A stretch of 64,000 nt of DNA. Source: Streptomyces canus (GTDB taxonomy: Bacteria > Actinomycetota > Actinomycetes > Streptomycetales > Streptomycetaceae). Shown piece after piece: positions 19,366 through 29,860 of this stretch; position 1 is the stretch's first letter, and every line of letters begins with the position of its first letter. A program made the translations under genes and the position numbers. The DNA lies in assembly GCF_030816965.1 (NCBI RefSeq), contig NZ_JAUSYQ010000002.1, positions 1,426,001 to 1,490,000 of the forward strand, in the 5' to 3' direction. The notes under the pieces were generated by a model, which worked only from the letters and a program-made list of their open reading frames with translations, ran no database searches and was not told the origin of the DNA.

Positions 19366-20582
19366 CCGCACCCGTAAGCACGCGTTCCTCCGCCGATCTC
19401 ATCCGTGCCGAGGAGCCGGTCCTCGCGCACAACTACCACCCGCTGCCCGTGGTCGTCGCACGTGCCGAGGGCACCTGGGTGCAGGACGTGGAGGGCCGCC
19501 GCTACCTCGACATGCTGGCCGGCTACTCCGCCCTCAACTTCGGCCACCGCCACCCGGCGCTGATCGAGGCGGCGCACCGGCAGCTCGACCGGCTGACGCT
19601 GACCTCCAGGGCCTTCCACAACGACCGGCTCGCCGAGTTCGCGGAGCGCCTCGCCGAGCTGACGGGGCTGGACATGGTGCTGCCGATGAACACCGGCGCG
19701 GAGGCGGTGGAGAGCGCCATCAAGGTGGCCCGCAAGTGGGCGTACGAGGTCAGGGGCGTCCCGGCCGACGGGGCCACGATCGTGGTGGCGGCGGAGAACT
19801 TCCACGGCCGTACGACGACGATCGTGTCGTTCTCCACGGACGAGACGGCCAGGGCGGGCTTCGGCCCCTTCACGCCGGGCTTCCGGATCGTGCCGTACAA
19901 CGACCTGGCGGCGCTGGAGGCGGCGGTCGACGAGACCACGGCCGCGGTGCTCCTCGAACCCATCCAGGGCGAGGCGGGCGTGGTCATCCCGGACGACGGC
20001 TATCTGACCGGCGTCCGCGAGGTGACCCGCCGCACGGGCTGTCTCTTCATCGCGGACGAGATCCAGTCGGGCCTCGGCCGTACGGGCCGTACCCTCGCCG
20101 TGGAACACGAGGGAGTCGTCCCGGACGTCCTGCTCCTGGGCAAGGCACTGGGCGGCGGCATCGTCCCGGTCTCCGCGGTGGTCGCCCGCCGTGACGTCCT
20201 CGGCGTACTGCGCCCGGGCGAACACGGCTCGACGTTCGGCGGCAACCCGCTCGCGGCGGCGGTGGGCACGGCGGTGGTCGAGCTCCTGGAAACGGGCGAG
20301 TTCCAGCGCCGGGCGGCCGACCTGGGCACGGTCCTGCGGGACGGCCTGACAGGGCTGGTGGGCAAGGGTGTCGTCGGCTTCCGCGCCCGGGGCCTGTGGG
20401 CCGGCGTCGACATCGACCCGTCCCTCGGCACGGGCCGCGAGGTCAGCAAGCTGCTGATGGACGAGGGCGTCCTGGTCAAGGACACCCACGGCTCGACGAT
20501 CAGGCTGGCACCGCCGCTGACGATCACGGCGGAGGAACTGCGATCGGCACTGGGAGTACTGGAAAAGGTACTCAGGCGCTGA
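19362..20582 (+). CDS. rocD: Ornithine aminotransferase
   Basis: 406 residues, a PLP-dependent class III aminotransferase converting ornithine and 2-oxoglutarate to glutamate semialdehyde and glutamate. The PLP lysine lies in LLLGKALGGG (about residue 262), and LFIADEIQSGLGRTG and FHGRTTTIVSFS are family motifs. MNTGAEAVESAIKVARKW is typical of ornithine aminotransferases. It overlaps ddaH by four bases. Confidence 0.93.
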   Translation: MTAPVSTRSSADLIRAEEPVLAHNYHPLPVVVARAEGTWVQDVEGRRYLDMLAGYSALNFGHRHPALIEAAHRQLDRLTLTSRAFHNDRLAEFAERLAELTGLDMVLPMNTGAEAVESAIKVARKWAYEVRGVPADGATIVVAAENFHGRTTTIVSFSTDETARAGFGPFTPGFRIVPYNDLAALEAAVDETTAAVLLEPIQGEAGVVIPDDGYLTGVREVTRRTGCLFIADEIQSGLGRTGRTLAVEHEGVVPDVLLLGKALGGGIVPVSAVVARRDVLGVLRPGEHGSTFGGNPLAAAVGTAVVELLETGEFQRRAADLGTVLRDGLTGLVGKGVVGFRARGLWAGVDIDPSLGTGREVSKLLMDEGVLVKDTHGSTIRLAPPLTITAEELRSALGVLEKVLRR

Positions 20583-20691
20583 CCCGCACTCACCCCACGG
20601 CAGACCCCCTCCCCGGCCGCGCACTCCACCAGACCGGGTGAAGATGTGACGAAGAGGTGATAGACCACTCTCAGCGACAGAGAGGTCGGGC

Positions 20692-23124
20692 GTGGGCGCT
20701 CAGGAGGAGCACGGCACCGCGCGGCACCGGTTCGACGTGGCCGATGCCGCGCCCCTGCTGCTCGACGCCCACGGCACGGTGACCGGCTGGACCAAGGACG
20801 CCGAGCGCCTGCTGGACTACCCCGCCACCGAAGCCGTAGGACAGAGCGTCGCAGCCCTTCTCGCCCCTGAGGACGCCCGCCGGCTGCCGGAGATCACCGC
20901 ACGCTGCCGGGCCGACGGCAGTTGGGCGGGGCTGCTGACCGCCCTGCACAGACACGGCCGGCCGGTCCCGGTCATGGTCCGGATCACGGTCGCCGACGAC
21001 TCCGACAACTCGGAACGCTGGCTGGTGCTGCTGTCCGAGATGGCGGAGGCCCCCGGCTGGGACATGAGCCGCCAGGTACTGGAGCAGATGGTCACCCGCT
21101 CTCCCATCGGCATCGCGATCGTGGACACGGACCTGCGCTGTGTGTGGTCCAACCCGGCCCTGGAACAGTTCGGCAGCGCCCCGGCCCAGCAACGGCTGGG
21201 ACTGCGGTTCGCGGAGATCCAGCCGGGCCTGGACGCCGAGGCGATAGAGGCGCAGATGCGGCGCGTACTGGAGACCGGTGAACCGATCGTGGAGTACGAG
21301 CACGTCGGCCGGGTCCGCTCCGCCCCGCACCGCGAGACCGCGCACACGATGTCGTTCACCCGGATCGACGACGACCGGGGTCACCCGATCGGCGTCTACT
21401 ACACGGTCGTCGACATCACCGAGCGGCACCGGGCGCGGCAGCGGCTCGCTCTGCTCGACCGGGCCGGCGAGTACATCGGCCGCAGCCTGGACATCCGGCG
21501 CACCGCGCAGGAGTTGGCCGACGTGGCCGTACCCGCGCTGGCCGACTACGTCACCGTGGACCTGCTGGAGTCGGTGCTGCGGGGAGCGGAACCCACCACG
21601 CATGTGCCGCTGCTGCGGTCCGGGCAGCAGTCGGTGAACGAGGGTGTTCCGGAGGCCGTCGTCGAGGTCGGTGACGTGGCCGCCTACCGGCCCGGGTCGC
21701 CCCCGCTGCGCTGTCTCGCATCGGGTGAGCCCTGGCGGGAGGAGCGCCTGGACCCGCTGGCCGCGGAGTGGGCGACCGACATACCGGGCGGGCGGCAGGC
21801 CACATTTCTCGAGCTGGGCCTGCACAGCGTACTGGTGGTGCCGATCCGGGCCCGTGGCGTCACCCTGGGCGTCACCACCTTCTTCCGCCGGCGCCGCCAG
21901 GAACCCTTCGACGCGGGGGACCTGAACCTCGCCGAGGATCTCGTCTCGCGGGCGGCCGTCTGCGTGGACAACGCCCGGCGCTACACGCGCGAGCGCGAGG
22001 CCGCGCTGGTCCTGCAACGCAGTCTGCTCCCCCACCGGCTGCCCGAGCAGGACGCCGTGGAGGTGAGCGCCTGCTACCGGCCCGCCGACGAGCTGACGGG
22101 CCTGGGCGGCGACTGGTACGACCTCATCCAGCTCTCCGGCGCGCGGGTCGCCCTCGTGGTCGGCGAGGTACCCGGGCACGGCATCGGCGCCGCCGCCTCG
22201 ATGGGCCGGCTGCGGACTGCCGTACGGACGCTGGCGGCGCTGGACCTGCCGCCCGAGGAGGTGCTGGGTCACCTCGACGACCTGGTCGCCCGGACGGCGC
22301 GCGAGGAGGGTGTGGGGCCGGAGACGGAGGACACCGACAGCGCCCAGGGCTCCGGATGTGTGTACGTCGTCTACGACCCGGTCGACGGGCAGTGCACGAT
22401 GGCCGCCGCCGGCCATCCCGCGCCCGCGGTGATCCTTCCCGACGGCACGGTCGCCTTCGTGGACCTTCCGCAGGGGCCGTCGCTCGGCGTCGGCGGTCCC
22501 CCCTTCGAGTCGGTCGAGCTGGCCCTGGCGGCGGGCAGCACGCTCGCACTGCACACCGACGGGCTGCTCGCCCACGGCGAGGAGTGGGCCGTGGACGCGG
22601 GCCGGGACCGGCTGCGCCAGGCCCTGGAGAGGTCCGCGCCCACGCTCGACCTGCGCTGCCGGGCCGTGGTCGACGCCCTGGCCCCCGACCGGCCGCACGA
22701 CGACGTGGCCCTGCTCATGGCCCGCACCCGGCTGCTGGGGCCCGACCAGGTCGCGGACTGGGACGTGCCCGTCGACCCGGCCCTCGTCGCCGAGGCCCGC
22801 AAGACGGCGTCCCGGCAGCTGACGGAGTGGGGCCTGGAGGCGTTCGCCTTCACCACGGAACTGGTCGTCAGCGAACTGGTCACCAACGCCATCCGGCACG
22901 CGGTCGGCCCGATCCGGCTGCGGCTGATCCGGGAGCGGTCGCTGGTCTGCGAGGTGTTCGACAGCGGCGACACCGCGCCCCATCTGCGCCACCCGCGCAC
23001 CACGGACGAGGGCGGCCGGGGGCTGCTGCTGGTCTCCCAGTTCGCCCAGCGCTGGGGCACCCGGTTCGCGCCCGAAGGGAAGATCATCTGGGCCGAGCAG
23101 TCCCTCGAGGAACCGCCGGACTGA
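20692..23124 (+). CDS. PAS-PAS-GAF-SpoIIE phosphatase-HATPase signalling protein
   Basis: 810 residues with five domains in order: PAS (about 20-120), PAS (135-250), GAF (255-430), PP2C-like SpoIIE phosphatase (445-690; GGDWYDLIQL, HGIGAAASMGRL, HDDVALLMART) and a C-terminal anti-sigma-type ATPase (695-805; ELVVSELVTNAIRHA). Such proteins combine a phosphatase that acts on anti-anti-sigma factors with an anti-sigma-like kinase, linking redox, gas or ligand sensing to sigma-factor control. No membrane segments. The GTG at 20692 is preceded by AGAGAGG. The next gene encodes a smaller phosphatase of the same type. Confidence 0.9.
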   Translation: MGAQEEHGTARHRFDVADAAPLLLDAHGTVTGWTKDAERLLDYPATEAVGQSVAALLAPEDARRLPEITARCRADGSWAGLLTALHRHGRPVPVMVRITVADDSDNSERWLVLLSEMAEAPGWDMSRQVLEQMVTRSPIGIAIVDTDLRCVWSNPALEQFGSAPAQQRLGLRFAEIQPGLDAEAIEAQMRRVLETGEPIVEYEHVGRVRSAPHRETAHTMSFTRIDDDRGHPIGVYYTVVDITERHRARQRLALLDRAGEYIGRSLDIRRTAQELADVAVPALADYVTVDLLESVLRGAEPTTHVPLLRSGQQSVNEGVPEAVVEVGDVAAYRPGSPPLRCLASGEPWREERLDPLAAEWATDIPGGRQATFLELGLHSVLVVPIRARGVTLGVTTFFRRRRQEPFDAGDLNLAEDLVSRAAVCVDNARRYTREREAALVLQRSLLPHRLPEQDAVEVSACYRPADELTGLGGDWYDLIQLSGARVALVVGEVPGHGIGAAASMGRLRTAVRTLAALDLPPEEVLGHLDDLVARTAREEGVGPETEDTDSAQGSGCVYVVYDPVDGQCTMAAAGHPAPAVILPDGTVAFVDLPQGPSLGVGGPPFESVELALAAGSTLALHTDGLLAHGEEWAVDAGRDRLRQALERSAPTLDLRCRAVVDALAPDRPHDDVALLMARTRLLGPDQVADWDVPVDPALVAEARKTASRQLTEWGLEAFAFTTELVVSELVTNAIRHAVGPIRLRLIRERSLVCEVFDSGDTAPHLRHPRTTDEGGRGLLLVSQFAQRWGTRFAPEGKIIWAEQSLEEPPD

Positions 23125-23182
23125 CCTCCGACCCGTGCATACCGTGTGAAAATGGTGCGATCCCGGCGGGGAGGCAGCAGCC

Positions 23183-24442
23183 ATGAGCGACAGAACCAGC
23201 GACACCGACTCCAGCGACTGCGCAGCCATCGACTACGCAGCAGTGTTCCAGGCACTGCCCGGCATGGTCGCGCTGCTCACGCCCGACCTGGTGTACGCGG
23301 ACGTCAACGCCGAGTTCCTGCACATGGCCGGGCGCCGGCGCGAGGAGCTCGTGGGCCGCTATCTCTTCGACGTCTTCCCGGACAACCCGAACGACCCCGC
23401 GGCGACCGGTATGCGCAATCTGGCCGCCTCCCTGCGCCGGGTGCTGGAGACCGGCGAGCGCGACTCCATGGCCCTACAGCGGTACGACGTCGAGGCACCC
23501 GGTCGGCCGGGAGAGTGGGAGGAGCGGTACTGGAGCCCCTGCAACGCCCCGATCCTCGGCGCGGCCGGCAACGTCGAGCTGCTCGTGCACCGGGTCGAGG
23601 AAGTCACCGAGCTGATCCGGGCCCGCGGCGGCCCGAGCGCCGACCGGAACCGGGTCCTGGAGGCCGAGCTGTACACCCGCGCCCGTGAACTCCAGGAGGT
23701 CAACGAACGGTTGCGGCAGGCCCAGGCCCTTGACCGCGAGGTCGCGTTGACACTCCAGGAGGCCATGCTGCCCACCTCCCGGCAGACGTTGCATCACAGG
23801 GCCGCCGTGCGCTACCGGCCCGCGGTCGGCACCCTGAACGTGTGCGGCGACTGGTACGACCTCGTCGACCTGGTGGGCGGCCACCGCGTCGGTGTCTCGG
23901 TCGGTGACGTGGTGGGCCACGGGCTCCCGGCCGCCGGGGTGATGGGCCAGTTGCGCAGCGCCCTGAGCGCCGCCTCCCGGGTGGCCGGGGGTCCGGCCGA
24001 GGCCCTGGACGTGCTGGGCCGGTACGCCCACGTCGTGGACGGCGCCGAGTCGGCGACCGCGGTCACCACGTTCATCGACCTCGACCACGGCACCCTCACC
24101 TACAGCAGCGCGGGGCATCCACCGCCGATGCTGGTGCACCCCGACGGCCGGGTGGAGTGCCTGGACAAGGCGACCGACCCGCCGCTCGACGCCCGTCCCG
24201 ACCCGATGCCCCGGGTGCAGGCCGCGACCACCTTCACCAGCGGCGCCACCCTCGCCCTGTACACCGACGGCCTGGTGGAGCGGCGCCGCGAGGACATCGA
24301 CACCGGGCTCGCCCGGCTCGCCGACTCCCTCGCCCGGCACCGTGAGGACGATCCCGAGGCCCTCGCGGACGCGGTCCTGCTGGAGCTGCTCCCGCCCGGC
24401 GGCGCCACGGACGACACGGCGCTGGTCATCGTACGGCTTTGA
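23183..24442 (+). CDS. PAS-SpoIIE protein phosphatase
   Basis: 419 residues: a PAS domain (about 15-140; FQALPGMVALLTPDLVYADVN), a helical linker likely to form a coiled coil (150-195), and a SpoIIE/RsbU-type PP2C domain (CGDWYDLVDLVGGHR, GDVVGHGLPAAGVMGQL, TDDTALVIVRL at the end). It lacks the ATPase domain of its neighbour. It starts 58 bases after it with a GGGGAGG site, so the two could act in one partner-switching circuit. Confidence 0.9.
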   Translation: MSDRTSDTDSSDCAAIDYAAVFQALPGMVALLTPDLVYADVNAEFLHMAGRRREELVGRYLFDVFPDNPNDPAATGMRNLAASLRRVLETGERDSMALQRYDVEAPGRPGEWEERYWSPCNAPILGAAGNVELLVHRVEEVTELIRARGGPSADRNRVLEAELYTRARELQEVNERLRQAQALDREVALTLQEAMLPTSRQTLHHRAAVRYRPAVGTLNVCGDWYDLVDLVGGHRVGVSVGDVVGHGLPAAGVMGQLRSALSAASRVAGGPAEALDVLGRYAHVVDGAESATAVTTFIDLDHGTLTYSSAGHPPPMLVHPDGRVECLDKATDPPLDARPDPMPRVQAATTFTSGATLALYTDGLVERRREDIDTGLARLADSLARHREDDPEALADAVLLELLPPGGATDDTALVIVRL

Positions 24443-24678
24443 ACGCGACAGGAGCCCGTCCGGGAATCAAGAGCGGCCCTTTGGCCGACCACCCCCGCGG
24501 TTCACGCCACAGCGCCCGGTCGGGTTGCCGCGCTCCGCCCGCCGGCACCAAGCTGGTCCGGCGTTCGGCCCTGTTCCGGCCGTCGTGCCCTGCCCCTACA
24601 CTGACAGCCCCGCCTCACGCCGGTTGACCAGCCAGAACGCGGAGTTGAGCCGTCCGCCCGACCGAGGAGCGCCCCCTC

Positions 24679-25404
24679 TTGTTCTACTACCTGCTCAAAT
24701 ACGTGCTGTTGGGGCCGTTGCTGAGACTGGTTTTCCGGCCTCGAATCGAGGGTCTGGAGCACATCCCGGAGTCGGGTGCGGCCATCGTCGCCGGCAACCA
24801 CCTGTCCTTCTCCGACCACTTCCTGATGCCCGCGGTGCTCAAGCGGCGCATCACCTTCCTGGCGAAGGCCGAGTACTTCACCGGCCCCGGCATCAAGGGC
24901 CGGCTGACCGCCTTCTTCTTCCGCAGCGCCGGGCAGATCCCGGTCGACCGCTCCGGCAAGGAAGCGGGCCAGGCCGCCATCCGCGAGGGTCTCGGCGTAC
25001 TGCGCAAGGACGAACTGCTCGGCATCTACCCGGAGGGCACCCGCTCCCACGACGGCCGTCTCTACAAGGGCAAGGTCGGCGTCGCGGTGATGGCGCTCAA
25101 GGCCCAGGTGCCGGTGATCCCGTGCGCGATGATCGGCACCTTCGAGGCACAGCCGCCCGGCAAGGTCATCCCCAACATCCACCCGGTGGTGATCCGCTTC
25201 GGCAAGCCGCTGGACTTCTCCCGCTACGCCGGGATGGAGAACGAGAAGGCGATCCTGCGGGCCATCACCGACGAGATCATGTACGCCATCCTGAAGCTGT
25301 CCGACCAGGAGTACGTCGACCAGTACGCGGCCGTGGTGAAGGCGGAGGAGACCGCCGCGCGCAAGGAGAAGGAGCGCAAGTTCCCCCGGATTCCGCTGAG
25401 CTGA
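24679..25404 (+). CDS. 1-acyl-glycerol-3-phosphate acyltransferase-like protein
   Basis: 241 residues of the PlsC family, adding an acyl chain to lysophosphatidic acid or a similar acceptor at the membrane. The catalytic HX4D is NHLSFSD and the phosphate-binding motif is YPEGTRSHDG. The N-terminus (FYYLLKYVLLGPLLRLVF) is a membrane anchor. The C-terminus is charged. The TTG at 24679 is taken as start because it gives the normal N-terminus and has GAGGAG upstream; no ATG or GTG fits. Confidence 0.9.
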   Translation: MFYYLLKYVLLGPLLRLVFRPRIEGLEHIPESGAAIVAGNHLSFSDHFLMPAVLKRRITFLAKAEYFTGPGIKGRLTAFFFRSAGQIPVDRSGKEAGQAAIREGLGVLRKDELLGIYPEGTRSHDGRLYKGKVGVAVMALKAQVPVIPCAMIGTFEAQPPGKVIPNIHPVVIRFGKPLDFSRYAGMENEKAILRAITDEIMYAILKLSDQEYVDQYAAVVKAEETAARKEKERKFPRIPLS

Positions 25405-25463
25405 GGTCTGCCGTCGGCAGAACCCCCTGGAGGAACCGGAGTTGTCCGCCGTACGGTCGCCGC

Positions 25464-26504
25464 ATGACACGACGTGCTGTGGTGATCGGAGCGACGGGAC
25501 AGATCGGGCGGGCGGCCGTGGGCGCGCTGGCCCGGGACGGCTGGGAGGTGACGGCCGTCTCCCGGGGCGGCGGACGGGACGAGGGCTGGCCCGCGCAGGT
25601 GCGTACCGCGCGGGCCGACCGGGAGGACGACTCGGCGCTGGCCGCCGCGGTGGGCGACGGCTGCGAGGTCCTGGTGGACATGGTCGCCTACGGACCCGTG
25701 CATGCACGGCAGTTGGTGTCGCTGGCCGACCGGGTGGGGTCGGCCGTGGTGATTTCCAGCGTGTCGGTGTACGAGGACGACAAGGGCCGTAGTTTCGACA
25801 CCCAGGGCGAGCCGGAGGGCTTCCCCGAGTTCCCCGTGTGGGTGACGGAGGACCAGCGGACGATCGCGCCCGGCGAGGCCTCGTACAGCACCCGCAAGGC
25901 CGGCCTGGAGCGTGAACTCCTCGCCGCGGGCGACCGGTTGCCCACGACACTGCTGCGCGCCGGAGCGATCCACGGACCGCACTGCCGGACCCCGCGCGAG
26001 CTGTACTTCGTCAAGCGCAACCTGGACGGCCGGCCTCGGCGCCTCCTGCCGTACGGCGGCGTGAGCCGATTCCACCCGGCCAACGTCCACAACATCGCCG
26101 AACTCGTCCGGCTGGCCGCCGCGAAGCCCGGCAGCAGGGCCCTGAACGCCGTGGACCCGGACGCCCCGACGGTGGCGGAGATCGCCGCCGCGATCGACTC
26201 GGTGATGGGCGTCGAGACGGAGAGCGTGCTGATCGACGGTCCACCGCCCTCGCCGACCGTGGGGGACACGCCGTGGTCGGTACCGGTGCCGGTCGTCTTC
26301 GACATGTCCGCCGCCGAACGGGAGTTGGGGTACCGACCGGTGGTGGCGCGGTACGCGGACCGGCTGCCGGAGACCGTCGCCTGGATCGAGGGGCAACTGG
26401 CCGGAGGGGACTGGCGGGAGGCGTACCCGAAGATGTTCCAGACCTACGGCGACCTGTTCGACTACGCGGCGGAGGACGCGTATCTCGACGCGCTCGGCGC
26501 ATGA
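25464..26504 (+). CDS. NAD-dependent epimerase/dehydratase-family protein
   Basis: 346 residues of the extended short-chain dehydrogenase fold. The nucleotide loop is GATGQIGRAAV. SSVSVYED and YSTRKAGLE give the serine and the YX3K-like catalytic pair in degenerate spacing (YSTRK). The C-terminus (FQTYGDLFDYAAEDAYL) is shared with a group of actinobacterial reductases whose substrate is unknown to me. A TACGGT six bases before the ATG suggests a leaderless transcript. It ends at a strong hairpin facing the peptidase gene. Confidence 0.85.
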   Translation: MTRRAVVIGATGQIGRAAVGALARDGWEVTAVSRGGGRDEGWPAQVRTARADREDDSALAAAVGDGCEVLVDMVAYGPVHARQLVSLADRVGSAVVISSVSVYEDDKGRSFDTQGEPEGFPEFPVWVTEDQRTIAPGEASYSTRKAGLERELLAAGDRLPTTLLRAGAIHGPHCRTPRELYFVKRNLDGRPRRLLPYGGVSRFHPANVHNIAELVRLAAAKPGSRALNAVDPDAPTVAEIAAAIDSVMGVETESVLIDGPPPSPTVGDTPWSVPVPVVFDMSAAERELGYRPVVARYADRLPETVAWIEGQLAGGDWREAYPKMFQTYGDLFDYAAEDAYLDALGA

Positions 26505-26520
26505 GAATCGGCGCATGAGA

Positions 26521-26547
26521 AAGGCGGCCGGTGGCTCCGGCCGCCTT
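26521..26547. terminator. Bidirectional terminator hairpin
   Basis: A perfect 11-base inverted repeat, AAGGCGGCCGG (26521-26531) and CCGGCCGCCTT (26537-26547), with a 5-base loop and A/T flanks, between the convergent epimerase and peptidase genes. Confidence 0.85.
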
Positions 26548-26562
26548 GTCCCGTGGTAGTTG

Positions 26563-28176
26563 CTACGGCTTGGGCGTGGCGTGCGGGGTGCACGTCACGT
26601 CGGCCTTGTCCAGCTTGCCGGTGAGCAGGTAGGCGTCCACCCGCGGGTTGATGCACGGGTTGACCAGACCGGTCACGCCGTGGGAGCCCGCGTCCTTCTC
26701 GGTGATCAGGCGGGAGCCCTTGAAGCGCTTGTGCAGTTCGACGCCGCCCTCGTACGGGGTGGCCGCGTCACGCTCGGACTGCACGATGAGCACGCCGGGC
26801 AGTCCCTTGCCGGTGCGGACCTCGACCGGGGTCTGCTGCTTGACCGGCCAGGTGGCGCACGGCAGGTTCAGCCAGGCGTTGGCCCAGGTCATGAACGGGT
26901 ACTTCTTGTCGAGCGCGGTGTTGTCCTTGTCCCACTTCTTCCAGCTGGTGGGCCACTTGGCGTCGGTGCACTCCACGGCCGTGTAGACGGCGTTGCCGTT
27001 CTCCGAGGAGATGTTGCCCGCGGTGTCGGACAGGTCCGGGGCGGCCGCGTCGACGAGCGCCTGGGTGTCACCGGCGACGTACTTGCTGAACACCGTCGCG
27101 ACCGGGACCCACGAGGAGTCGTAGTACGGGGCGCTCTGGAAGAAGCCGATCAGTTCGGCCGGGCCGACGACCCCGCCGATGGGGTTCTTCTTGGCGGTGG
27201 CGCGCAGTTCGAGCCACTTCGCCTGGACCGCGGCACGGGTGGTGCCGAGGTGGAAGGCGGCGTCGTTGGCGGCGACCCAGTCCTCCCAGTCCTTCCAGCG
27301 GCCCTCGAAGGCGATGTCCTGGTCGAGGTTAGCCTCGTACCAGATCTTCTCCCGGGACGGGTTGACGACGCTGTCGACGACCATGCGGCGGACATGGCCG
27401 GGGAACATCGTGCCGTAGACGGCGCCGATGTAGGTGCCGTAGGAGACGCCCAGGTAGTTGAGCTTCTTCTCGCCGAGTGCGGCGCGGATGACGTCCAGGT
27501 CGCGCACCGTGTTGGGCGTGGTCATCTGCTGGAGCATCGCCGTGCCGGTGCGCTCGGCGCAGCCCTCGGCGTACTCACGGGCCAGCTTGCGCTGGGCGCG
27601 CTTGTCGGCCTCGGAGTCCGGCACCGGGTCCATCTTGGGCGCCTTCACGAACTCCTGCGGGTCCATGCAGGAGATGGGCGCGGAGTGGCCGACACCGCGC
27701 GGGTCGAAGCCCACGAAGTCGTACGCCTTGGCCGCGTTGGCCCAGATCGGGTTCTTGGTCGTGACGCGGAGCGGGAAGCGCATGCCGGAGCCACCGGGTC
27801 CGCCCGGGTTGTAGACGAGGGCGCCCTGACGCTCCGCCTTGGTGCCGGTGTTGCCGATGTGGTCGACGGCGAGCTTGATCTGCTTGCCGTTCGGTTTGGT
27901 GTAGTCCAGCGGCACGCTGACCCAGCCGCACTGGACGGGCTTCGCGATCCCCCAGTCGGCGGGGCAGTCGGCCCAGTCGATACCGGCCTTCGCGGCACGG
28001 GCGGCGGCGATCGCGGCACCGACGGACGCACGGTCCTGTCCGTGCCGGCCGGCAGCGGCCTGCGTGTTGGCGCCGGACGCGGGTGCCGCGACAGCACCGG
28101 ATATGAGTGTGGCCGTGATGAGTACTCCGGCCGAACCGAGTGCGGTTGTCCGCCACTTCGGTCTCGTCTCCCTCAA
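26563..28176 (-). CDS. Secreted tripeptidyl aminopeptidase (Tap/SlpD alpha/beta hydrolase)
   Basis: 537 residues. A signal peptide with basic start (MRETRPKWRT) and hydrophobic core (LGSAGVLITATLISGAVA) leads to a mature alpha/beta hydrolase. The serine nucleophile is in GVSYGTYIG (about residue 245) and the histidine in DAGSHGVTG near the C-terminus. NPGGPGGSGM is the oxyanion motif. Such enzymes cut tripeptides from the N-termini of extracellular proteins. The C-terminal TAP-like domain ends with CINPRVDAYL. Confidence 0.92.
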   Translation of the reverse strand: MRETRPKWRTTALGSAGVLITATLISGAVAAPASGANTQAAAGRHGQDRASVGAAIAAARAAKAGIDWADCPADWGIAKPVQCGWVSVPLDYTKPNGKQIKLAVDHIGNTGTKAERQGALVYNPGGPGGSGMRFPLRVTTKNPIWANAAKAYDFVGFDPRGVGHSAPISCMDPQEFVKAPKMDPVPDSEADKRAQRKLAREYAEGCAERTGTAMLQQMTTPNTVRDLDVIRAALGEKKLNYLGVSYGTYIGAVYGTMFPGHVRRMVVDSVVNPSREKIWYEANLDQDIAFEGRWKDWEDWVAANDAAFHLGTTRAAVQAKWLELRATAKKNPIGGVVGPAELIGFFQSAPYYDSSWVPVATVFSKYVAGDTQALVDAAAPDLSDTAGNISSENGNAVYTAVECTDAKWPTSWKKWDKDNTALDKKYPFMTWANAWLNLPCATWPVKQQTPVEVRTGKGLPGVLIVQSERDAATPYEGGVELHKRFKGSRLITEKDAGSHGVTGLVNPCINPRVDAYLLTGKLDKADVTCTPHATPKP

Positions 28177-28302
28177 GAGGGACCTCCCCCTACGTCGTTT
28201 CGATTCGTACGGGGATCCTCGTGGCTGTGCAGACCTTGTGAACAGGGGATGCGTCTCTTCTTTGCCAATCCGATAAACGGAAGGGGTCGTTCGCTGGGCG
28301 GA

Positions 28303-29066
28303 CTAGACGCTAAGGATCGCCAGCGCCTCGTCCAGCACCCGGCGCAACAGCAGGGCGTCCGGGGCCACGGCGGTGACGAGCGCGGCGGGCCCTGCCAACG
28401 GTACGAGGGCGGCGCCCTCGCCGAGCACCTGTGCCGTCACCGGCTCGTCGGCGAACTCCGGTCGTACGACGAGAAGTTGACCGACGGCCCGATGTCCCGC
28501 GAGCACGGCCGGCCCGTCCCAGCCGCCCGGTGCCCCGGGCCCGCAGGCCAGTTCCTGGTCGAGCACGGTGCGTCCCGCGACGCGCAGCACGAGCCGGCTG
28601 CTGAGCCGCCCGGGTTCCTCCCCCGCCCGTCCGAGGACCTGCTCCTCGCGCAGCACGAGCCGACTCGTCGCCGCGAGGTCGATCCGTGTGGTGACATACA
28701 GATCGCTGCCCCCGGCGGAGATCAACTGCTCGGGCAGCCAGTGAAGTTCGCCCCCGTCGGCGACGGTGAGCCGGACGTCGTAGCGGGCCTCGCCCTTGGT
28801 CTGCCCCGGCAGGGCGATGGTGGCCGCGGCCGATCCGAGGCGCAGTCGAGCGCCTTCCCGGATGTCGGCCTCCACGGTGAAGTGGTCGCCGCCGAGGGGC
28901 CCGCTCATCGCGCCGACGAGCATGACCCGCGTCTCGGCACCGCTCCCCCGGGTCCGCCGCAGCGCCAGCGGCCCGTCGCTCTCCAGCACGGGCAGGGCCG
29001 TACCGCCGCGCCCGTCGTCCCGCGCGACGATCCGCGCGGTGGCTCGTACCCCGGTCCCGGGCGCGG

Positions 29067-29070
<4 letters not shown>
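28303..29070 (-). CDS. ureD: Urease accessory protein UreD
   Basis: 255 residues. UreD (UreH) is the scaffold that binds apo-urease and receives nickel through UreF and Ure[12 protein letters not shown] and [16 protein letters not shown] are UreD-family segments. It is the last gene of the urease operon; its ATG overlaps the ureG stop by four bases. Confidence 0.92.
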
Positions 29071-29744
<674 letters not shown>

Positions 29745-29780
29745 GTACGGCTCCTCTGGTTTCGTGGTCGGGTGCGAGTG

Positions 29781-29839
29781 TGTGGGGGCTGGTCGCGCCC
29801 ACGCGGCGGAGCCGCATATGGATGCAGCCCCGCGCCCCT
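29781..29839. repeat. Second copy of the Streptomyces intergenic repeat, with an insert
   Basis: TGTGGGGGCTGGTCGCG is followed by a ~28-base insert containing GGCGGAGCCGC and then by AGCCCCGCGCCCCT. Compared with the copy at 5246-5280, the middle differs. It separates ureG from ureF in an otherwise tightly packed operon. Confidence 0.5.
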
Positions 29840-29860
29840 GAGTGGGTTGCCTGATCCCTC

